From JBBRLG01 sp038231495 (GTDB lineage Bacteria > Planctomycetota > Planctomycetia > Gemmatales > Gemmataceae), in the NCBI GenBank assembly GCA_038231495.1, contig JBBRLG010000058.1, positions 1 through 19,933 on the forward strand: a DNA stretch of 19,933 bases. Direction: 5' to 3'. Positions 15,272 through 19,933 of the stretch are shown here, piece by piece. How positions within the stretch are numbered: the stretch's first letter is position 1; each line of letters begins with the position of its first letter. The position numbers and the translations under genes are program-made. The notes beneath the pieces are model-generated. The model had not been told where the DNA came from. It saw nothing but the letters and a program-made list of their open reading frames with translations, and ran no database searches.

Positions 15272-15373
15272 CAATGCGGCCACGGCAATCAAGCCGTGGA
15301 GAACACGGGCATCGTGGTGATTGTACTCGCTTTGGCCTCAAAATACAATGCGGCCACGGCAATTAAGCCTTGG
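15272..15373. repeat. Two hairpin-forming 28-bp direct repeats in the junction of the split oxygenase gene
   Basis: Copies at 15272-15299 and 15346-15373 differ at 2 of 28 positions and are 74 bp apart. Each contains an inverted repeat (CCACGGC - AATCAA - GCCGTGG in copy 1, one mismatch in copy 2) that forms a 7-bp hairpin. Copy 2 includes the stop codon of the upstream N-terminal ORF; copy 1 supplies the stop just before the C-terminal ORF. The intervening DNA contains TACAAT boxes on both strands (15344-15349 on +, 15320-15325 on -). Confidence 0.65.
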
Positions 15374-15668
15374 CGATCGCCGCGTTCCACGCGTCACTCA
15401 CGCGAAACTTCTTTGGATCGAGCTCAAACGTGTTTCTCACATTCTTGTTGACCAGCGTCTGCGCGCCCTTTCCGTAGGGTGCGACCTGGCAAGACGCGAC
15501 GAGTTCCTTTGCCGTCGTTCGCTTCAGCGGGAGTTTGATGGCCCCCAGACCCTCAACTTCGATACAGGGATCGACGACGGGCAGGCAGCCGACGACACAG
15601 AATTTCGCCGACCTTGTCGCCTGTCCGATCGCTTTGGACAGCCGCTCGACGGTGGTTGAATCGCTCAC
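15363..15668 (-). CDS. N-terminal part of the same 2OG-Fe(II) oxygenase-type protein (101 aa, truncated)
   Basis: The GTG start at 15668 has an excellent ribosome site (AAGGAGGG, 5 nt upstream). The sequence has the N-terminal signature I associate with large 2OG-Fe(II) oxygenase proteins of planctomycetes: an LPVVDPCIEVEGLGAIKLPL segment, then a segment running from CQVAPYGKGAQTLV to VRNTFELDPKKF. It stops after DAWNAAIAKA, where the intact family continues into the catalytic double-stranded beta-helix. Its stop codon lies in a 28-bp repeat that recurs just before the C-terminal fragment. As it stands it has no catalytic residues. It could still be translated as a small protein. Confidence is high that it is an ORF with a real start and moderate for the family. 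Confidence 0.6.
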   Translation of the reverse strand: MSDSTTVERLSKAIGQATRSAKFCVVGCLPVVDPCIEVEGLGAIKLPLKRTTAKELVASCQVAPYGKGAQTLVNKNVRNTFELDPKKFRVSDAWNAAIAKA

Positions 15669-15797
15669 TTGCTCCCTCCTTGCTGGACCAGCCAGCCGCG
15701 TGACCCGGGGGACGCGATCTGAGTTCTCGATCGTACTCGGCGCTGCGTTGCTGGAACGAGGCGTTCTCGACCGAATCTCACCGGGTGAATTAATGCA

Positions 15798-16289
15798 TTA
15801 GTTGCTTTGAAACAAGATTGGTTTGATGACATCAACCAGACGCTGCAACTCTGCATTGTTGTGGATGAGGTGTGGGTGACGCCACAGGTCGAAGTCGTCT
15901 TTAAGGCAGTCTTGGGCCAATGCCCTTCCGATTTCTTCAAACGCCATTTTAAGTTCACCCTTGAGGGTTTCTGGTTCGTCTTTCGCGCCGAGTATGAAAA
16001 CGAGGAATCTCAGGTCATCCGGTATTACTTGCACACACTGAGCCATGCGATCTGCAACCTCATCGAAGTCAATTAGCATCACAACATGGGCGTTCGGGTT
16101 TTTGCGAAGTAGCGGCAGGTATTCGCTTTCAAATACCTCCAATACCTTCCTCCACCCCCCAGCGGGTGTCCTGATGGCTACATTCCTGGCGTCAACAGCA
16201 TAGTGCAATAGGAAACCGTTGGCAAGTTGGCGATTCGCGTCATCCTCCGGAATCAGCAAGACATGAGGTTTATGTTTGTTGACGCTCAT
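15798..16289 (-). CDS. Small TOPRIM-like acidic protein, partner of the upstream ABC/OLD-type ATPase
   Basis: The protein has 163 aa; its ATG overlaps the stop of the ATPase gene in an ATGA, so the two are translationally coupled. The layout recalls a compact TOPRIM fold: a first strand ending in an acid (HVLLIPEDDANRQ, Glu15), a second strand with a D-x-D pair (VVMLIDFDE, Asp74 and Asp76), then FLVFILGAKDEPETLK and a helix with EEIGRALAQDC. TOPRIM domains bind a metal and cut or join nucleic acid phosphodiesters. The pairing of an ABC-type ATPase with a TOPRIM protein is known from PARIS (AriA/AriB) and, in one chain, from OLD nucleases and GajA. This protein is much shorter than AriB and need not belong to any of these. 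The TOPRIM assignment is an inference from pattern only. Confidence 0.7.
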   Translation of the reverse strand: MSVNKHKPHVLLIPEDDANRQLANGFLLHYAVDARNVAIRTPAGGWRKVLEVFESEYLPLLRKNPNAHVVMLIDFDEVADRMAQCVQVIPDDLRFLVFILGAKDEPETLKGELKMAFEEIGRALAQDCLKDDFDLWRHPHLIHNNAELQRLVDVIKPILFQSN

Positions 16290-17386
16290 CCGATTACCTC
16301 GTCGCGGACGAGCGCTTCAATGAGGTCTCCGCAGTATGGGAAGTCCGCAAGGGTCCGCACGACCGTAGGCTCCAAATGGGATTTTCTGGTAAAGACCAGG
16401 GTGCTTTCATCGGAGAAACGGCGTATCGTCTCCGGATGGTGGGAAGTTGCGATCAACTGGCCGTTTTGATTGGTCATTTTTCGCAACTGGGTTATGAAGT
16501 GGCCTACCTCGGGGAGGGAGAGGTGGTTGTCCGGTTCATCCCACATACAAAAAATCGGTCCGCTGACCTTGTTGGAGGCAACGATTAACGCGCTGAGGAA
16601 AAAGCATTTTTCGCCGTCAGAGAGCTGCTTGAAATCAATTGACAAAAACCGATTTGATTCCTCGTGCTCGAATTTGACTAGGAGTTGCTTACCTTTCTCG
16701 CCACGGGGCCTATTCTCAAAGGACGCAAGATCGGGGATAACGGACTTTAAGTATGTATAGAGGACGCTATAGGCCGCTGGGTGTCGCGAAAGAAGCGCGT
16801 TCAACCACGAAGAGAAGTTGCCCGCGTCATGCTGTAGTTCAACGGACTCCTCTTCTGAATACCCCGACATATTGGCCGGTATCGGCGCGATCAAAATCAT
16901 CGATGTGAAGAGCGCTTTTATTTGCTGAATCGAGTTTTCGCCGGGGCGTTCATTGATCACGGGTAACGCGGCAACGTGCCAATCGAGTCTGAAACTTGAT
17001 CCGCCCGCTAGATTTACAAGTGCCTGCTGGCGTGAGAAAATGACATTTTCATCAACCGTTAAACTCTCTTCTGCAACACGCGCTTCGTGGAAATTCTCGG
17101 GCATTTCAAACGAGATGGCGTATTTGAAGCGTTTATTGACCAGCGTCAGTTCTACCTCGAAGCGCATTGGAATATGTTTGCGCTGCTGCGTGAAGTCGCT
17201 TCCGGCGATCGAATCGCGCACGCGGCTGGAGCCACGGCAAATGTTCTGGAATACTCCGAACGCTTGTCGTAAGGTCGACTTTCCGGAGCCGTTCTTGCCA
17301 ATAACCAACGTGGACGCGCGACCCCCAAGGTCAAGTGAAAAATTCTCAAGGCAACGGAAGTTGTTAACGTAAAGCCGCTCGATCAT
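16286..17386 (-). CDS. ABC/OLD-type AAA ATPase of a putative two-gene defence system
   Basis: The protein has 366 aa. The ATG at 17386 opens directly into MIERLYVNNFRCLENFSLDL, the usual first strands of RecF/SMC-like ATPases; 65 upstream in-frame codons look non-coding. Walker A GKNGSGKST is at 30-38, ABC signature LSDGEK at 255-260, Walker B IFCMWDEPD at 278-286 and switch His316 (ATSHHPET). The span between Walker A and the signature is short and has no long coiled coil, unlike SMC or RecN. It has no nuclease domain of its own; the next gene probably supplies it. Such ATPases usually sense phage components or damaged DNA and control a toxic partner. The DNA is less GC-rich than its surroundings, which suggests horizontal transfer. 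A TAGAAT box (17424-17429, - strand) lies about 40 nt upstream. Confidence 0.85.
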   Translation of the reverse strand: MIERLYVNNFRCLENFSLDLGGRASTLVIGKNGSGKSTLRQAFGVFQNICRGSSRVRDSIAGSDFTQQRKHIPMRFEVELTLVNKRFKYAISFEMPENFHEARVAEESLTVDENVIFSRQQALVNLAGGSSFRLDWHVAALPVINERPGENSIQQIKALFTSMILIAPIPANMSGYSEEESVELQHDAGNFSSWLNALLSRHPAAYSVLYTYLKSVIPDLASFENRPRGEKGKQLLVKFEHEESNRFLSIDFKQLSDGEKCFFLSALIVASNKVSGPIFCMWDEPDNHLSLPEVGHFITQLRKMTNQNGQLIATSHHPETIRRFSDESTLVFTRKSHLEPTVVRTLADFPYCGDLIEALVRDEVIG

Positions 17387-17423
17387 AGGACACCCAACAA
17401 CCGGGGAGTGAACCAACGACGGT

Positions 17424-17429
17424 ATTCTA
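17424..17429 (-). promoter_or_regulatory. Putative -10 box of the ATPase/TOPRIM-like operon
   Basis: On the - strand this reads TAGAAT, five of six to the TATAAT consensus, placing transcription start about 30 nt before the ATG at 17386. The -35 region (TGGCAA at 18 nt) is weak. No other candidate in the leader is better. Confidence 0.35.
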
Positions 17430-17656
17430 GCGGAAACCAGGCGTTTTGCCATTCCGCGCGGGCTGGAGACGCGGCCGCCTTGTGCAAAGCGAAATTCCCC
17501 GATACTCGGTGAAAATGGGACGGATTGACGCCTATTCCACCGTAGCAAGGCGATCGCCACTCCGCTGCGCCCGTTTATCAAGGCCGTAGTGTTCAGCAGA
17601 CTTTTTCAGCGGTCTCCTCCGCGGGGGAACGCGGACAACGGCAACCGGTTTTATTT

Positions 17657-17827
17657 TGGCAAGGGTCGGCTATTTCGTGGCAAGGGTCGGTAGTGGCAAG
17701 GGTGGGCGAGCGACAGCTAATGATGCGTAAGAGCTTATAACAAAATGGTTTACGCCAACCATCCGCGGGCAACTTGCGCGCGAGCGGGGGGCCCCTTGCC
17801 GCACGCGCGGAAGTTGGCAAGGGTCGG
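17657..17827 (+). repeat. Four copies of the 13-mer TGGCAAGGGTCGG
   Basis: Copies start at 17657, 17678 and 17694 (the last with TGGG at its end) and at 17815. The first three are spaced 21 and 16 bp apart; the fourth is 121 bp further. They lie in non-coding DNA between the ATPase operon and the kinase gene, all in the same orientation. Possible roles are protein-binding sites (iteron or operator) or the remains of a decaying tandem repeat. Confidence 0.6.
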
Positions 17828-17941
17828 CAAGACAACCAGTGTCATCGACAATGCGTGTCACGTTTGACTGCCATTCGTCGCGCGCGGGGTGTGGCGGACG
17901 GCTGCCACCCGGGGCGCCCACCGCCCGGCACCACGTCGCGG

Positions 17942-17991
17942 GTGGCAAAACTGCCGGGGGAGCAACACGCCGGCCCCGGACGTTTTGCCAC
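17942..17991 (+). other. Strong two-part hairpin upstream of the kinase gene
   Basis: The 10-bp outer stem GTGGCAAAAC / GTTTTGCCAC (17942-17951 with 17982-17991) continues after a 2x2 internal loop into a 6-bp GC stem (17954-17959 with 17974-17979) and a 14-nt loop. There is no T-run after it. It could be part of the kinase mRNA leader, an mRNA end, or a dyad operator. Confidence 0.45.
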
Positions 17992-18090
17992 ACCCGAAGC
18001 GACGCCGGCCAAAGTTTCGCTCGCCGAGATCGAATAAAGAAGTGATAATAGCCGGACGCCCGGGTTTCGGTTCCGCCGAGGGTTTGCCCC

Positions 18091-19818
18091 GTGACTAACA
18101 GCGCTCCCGCCCATCCCGCCCTCGAACGGTTGTTGGCCTGGCGCGTCGGCCGTTTGCCGGCCGCCGAGGCCGAGGAAGTGCAACGCCACGTCGCGGCCTG
18201 CGACTCCTGCCACGCCCTGGCCGACGCCCTCCAGCCGGAACTACTGCGCACCCTCCTTACTCCGGTGCCCGGCGACACGCCGACCACCCCCGCCGAAATG
18301 CCGACGGCCATCCACCTGGTCGGCACCCCCCCGTCCCCCCCCTTGCTAAGGGGGGGGCAAGGGGGGGTCGCCCCGGCCGACGTGCCCGGCGTGCCGTCGG
18401 AATTGATCGACCACCCACGCTATCGCATTATTGGACTGCTCGGCGTCGGCGGCATGGGCAGCGTCTTCAAGGCCGAACACCGCATGATGGAACGGTTCGT
18501 CGCCCTGAAAGTCATCAACCGCGCCCTGACCGGTGACGCGGGCGCCGTCGAGCGCTTCCGCCGGGAGGTGCGCACCGCGGCCCGCCTGACCCACCCCGCC
18601 ATCGTCACCGCCTTTGACGCCGAGCAGGTCGGCGACCTGCACTTCTTCGTCATGGAGTACATCGACGGCAACAGCCTCGACCGCTGGGTCGGTAAGGTCG
18701 GCCCGCTGCCCGTGCAGGAGGCGTGCTACTACGTCCGCCAGGCCGCCGTCGGCTTGCAGTACGCTCACGAGCGCGGCATGGTCCACCGCGACATCAAGCC
18801 GCAAAACCTGCTGCGCACCAAGGACGGCGAGATCAAGGTACTCGATTTTGGCCTCGCCCGCTTCGCCAGCGAGCGCCACGGCAAGGACTCGCTCACTCAG
18901 ACCGGCATGGTCATGGGCACGCCGGATTACATCGCACCGGAGCAGGCCAACGACGCCCGCTCCGCCGACGTCCGCGCCGATGTTTACAGCCTGGGTTGCA
19001 CGCTGTACTACCTCCTCACCGGCCGGGTGCCGTTCCCGGAAGGGACGACGTTGCAAAAGTTCATCGCCCACCTGGACCAAACGCCGCGGTCCGTCCGCGA
19101 ACTGCGGGCCGAAGTGCCGGCGGAATTGGAAATGATCCTGGCGAAGATGATGGCCAAGAAGCCCGCGGACCGCTACCAACAACCGCTCGACGTGGCCAAC
19201 GCCCTGACGCAGTTTCTGCCCGGCGCACCGCTGCTCACGCCGACGCTGTTGCTCGCGGTCGAACTCGAAGAAGATTTCCCGGTCGCCCAGCTCATGGCGA
19301 CGGAAGTGGAGTTGATCCAGCCCGCCGAACGGCCGTCGCGCGTCCGCCGGCGGGAACGGGACACCGAGATTACGCTACCAGACCAGGACGAGGACACGCC
19401 CGCGACGGCGCGGCAGCGGGGCATCAAACGCGGCCGGCAACTCGGCATGGCTTCGGTCGGCGTCGGCGTCCTGGCACTGCCGGTCACCTGCGTGTCTTGC
19501 CTCACTGCTTTTCCGGTGCTGTTTGCCCTGGTCGGTCTGGGGCTAGGCGGGGCGTCGGCCTACCTGGCCTACAAGAACCACGACCGCAAATACGCCTGGG
19601 CCATCGCCGGCGTGTGCGTCAACCTCGTGGCCTTATCCCTCACTATGGGCAGCGGCTTTCACTGGGCAAGCTTCTCGTCCGTTAGCCAGCAAAAAAGCAT
19701 CACCAGACCCGCAGGCATGATGAACGTGCCAATATCAATAGAGAAAGGAAAGGGCTTCCCCGGCGTTCCCGTCTCGGACAAGGGGCCGCCCTTCAAAGAG
19801 GAACAGAAGGACAACTAA
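18091..19818 (+). CDS. Membrane Ser/Thr protein kinase with N-terminal anti-sigma-type zinc finger
   Basis: The protein has 575 aa. The GTG start has GAGGG 8 nt upstream. Residues about 8-50 form a zf-HC2-type finger (H33, C37, C40), as in anti-sigma factors. A Pro/Gly linker with an in-frame palindromic-repeat insertion (about 79-92) leads to a complete Hanks-type kinase at about 111-375: GVGGMGSV loop at 118-125, VALKVI with Lys140, catalytic HRDIKPQN at 232-239, DFG at 252-254 and GTPDYIAPEQ at 276-285. All catalytic residues are present, so it should be active. After a charged segment (about 413-450) come three hydrophobic stretches (about 453-468, 472-492 and 502-519), so the kinase is membrane-bound with the catalytic part in the cytoplasm. 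The 55-residue tail has no known sensor domain. A role in sigma-factor or stress signalling is plausible but not shown. Confidence 0.93.
   Translation: MTNSAPAHPALERLLAWRVGRLPAAEAEEVQRHVAACDSCHALADALQPELLRTLLTPVPGDTPTTPAEMPTAIHLVGTPPSPPLLRGGQGGVAPADVPGVPSELIDHPRYRIIGLLGVGGMGSVFKAEHRMMERFVALKVINRALTGDAGAVERFRREVRTAARLTHPAIVTAFDAEQVGDLHFFVMEYIDGNSLDRWVGKVGPLPVQEACYYVRQAAVGLQYAHERGMVHRDIKPQNLLRTKDGEIKVLDFGLARFASERHGKDSLTQTGMVMGTPDYIAPEQANDARSADVRADVYSLGCTLYYLLTGRVPFPEGTTLQKFIAHLDQTPRSVRELRAEVPAELEMILAKMMAKKPADRYQQPLDVANALTQFLPGAPLLTPTLLLAVELEEDFPVAQLMATEVELIQPAERPSRVRRRERDTEITLPDQDEDTPATARQRGIKRGRQLGMASVGVGVLALPVTCVSCLTAFPVLFALVGLGLGGASAYLAYKNHDRKYAWAIAGVCVNLVALSLTMGSGFHWASFSSVSQQKSITRPAGMMNVPISIEKGKGFPGVPVSDKGPPFKEEQKDN
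18326..18367 (+). repeat. C/G-rich palindromic repeat inserted in frame in the kinase linker
   Basis: C-runs (18326-18332 and 18335-18342) face G-runs (18350-18357 and 18361-18367) around TTGCTAA, giving a 10-bp core stem with a 3-nt loop and a possible outer stem of seven more pairs. In frame it encodes PPSPPLLRGGQGG. Palindromes that translate as SPPLLRGG-type peptides are, from memory, dispersed in many bacterial genomes. This copy lies in a disordered linker between the zinc finger and the kinase domain, where an insertion is tolerated. Confidence 0.7.
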
Positions 19819-19933
19819 TTCTACTGTGTCCGATGCGGTTTTTGGCGAGCGTCGGGGGGTTATCCCCGCGAGTTTTAAAGCAAACACGACGGGCGTAAGA
19901 CCCGCACCAAGACAACCCGGGGGGTGTGGGTGG
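19819..19933. other. Downstream spacer of the kinase gene, window end
   Basis: No coding frame is visible. There is a small hairpin GGGG-TTAT-CCCC at 19856-19867 and a CGGGCGTAAGACCCG-type inverted repeat near 19890-19904. Either may mark the end of the kinase transcript; neither has a T-run. Confidence 0.35.

Larger units (their letters stand above)
17430..18090. other. Long non-coding spacer before the kinase gene
   Basis: No frame here looks like protein. ORFs on both strands are rich in Arg, Pro, Gly and Ala and lack ribosome sites; one of them crosses the kinase start antisense. The spacer holds a 6-bp hairpin (17619-17624 with 17631-17636), four copies of a 13-bp direct repeat, a strong two-part hairpin at 17942-17991, and the kinase leader. 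A GATAAT at 18044-18049 may be the kinase -10 box, without a clear -35. Confidence 0.5.

Noticed and set aside
14166..15320. A 384-codon + strand frame antisense to the oxygenase C-terminal fragment
   Set aside because: Arg/Ser/Pro-rich with poly-Pro stretches and no start signal; the - strand frame has recognisable family sequence.
17657..17827. Repeat cluster considered as a CRISPR array
   Set aside because: The repeats are only 13 bp, spacers are 3-8 bp then 108 bp, and there are no cas genes in the window.
17670..18326. A 218-codon - strand frame across the kinase start
   Set aside because: It overlaps the well-supported kinase start antisense, has low-complexity composition and no ribosome site.
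1..19933. tRNA, rRNA and insertion sequences
   Set aside because: No cloverleaf with a TTCGANTC-type arm, no rRNA-like sequence, and no transposase ORF with terminal inverted repeats could be recognised.

Overview
The window is GC-rich chromosomal DNA from a planctomycete, most likely of the Gemmata group (Gemmataceae). The evidence is the mix of families: a secreted giant WD40-repeat protein, a Ser/Thr kinase that starts with an anti-sigma-type zinc finger, an M1 peptidase fused to an outer-membrane barrel, small secreted proteins of planctomycete type, and short palindromic repeats between genes. This assignment rests on gene content and style, not on a marker gene.

Layout. 1-401: a small secreted protein (+) and a hairpin shared with the convergent M1 peptidase/barrel gene (403-3549, -). 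3550-3961: a divergent spacer with a promoter-like site, two hairpins and a T-run, read as a small RNA or an attenuator, then an apparently leaderless truD (3962-5152, +). 5224-6548: three overlapping accessory ORFs (RelE/ParE-like, a 69-aa protein, an unknown). 6595-7737 (-): a GT28/MGDG-synthase-type glycosyltransferase, divergent from an RsuA/RluB-type pseudouridine synthase (7803-8540, +). 8532-8646: a palindromic repeat whose perfect 25-bp arms contain the stop codons of the pseudouridine synthase and of the WD40 gene. 8638-13329 (-): a 1563-aa exported protein in which I count about 35 WD40 repeats.

13558-15668 (-) looks like a 2OG-Fe(II) oxygenase gene that has lost its catalytic middle. 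Its N-terminal and C-terminal parts survive as two ORFs separated by a short junction with hairpin-forming direct repeats. 15798-17386 (-) is a less GC-rich two-gene operon: an ABC/OLD-type ATPase followed by a small TOPRIM-like acidic protein joined by an ATGA overlap. This is the best candidate for an uncharacterised defence-type system. 17387-18090 is non-coding and carries four copies of a 13-bp direct repeat and a strong hairpin. 18091-19818 (+) is the zinc-finger/Ser-Thr kinase/membrane protein, with an in-frame C/G-rich palindromic repeat in its linker.

The housekeeping content is two RNA pseudouridine synthases and a glycolipid-type glycosyltransferase. The rest is cell-surface or signalling machinery typical of large planctomycete genomes, with two accessory islands (5.2-6.5 kb and 13.5-17.4 kb).
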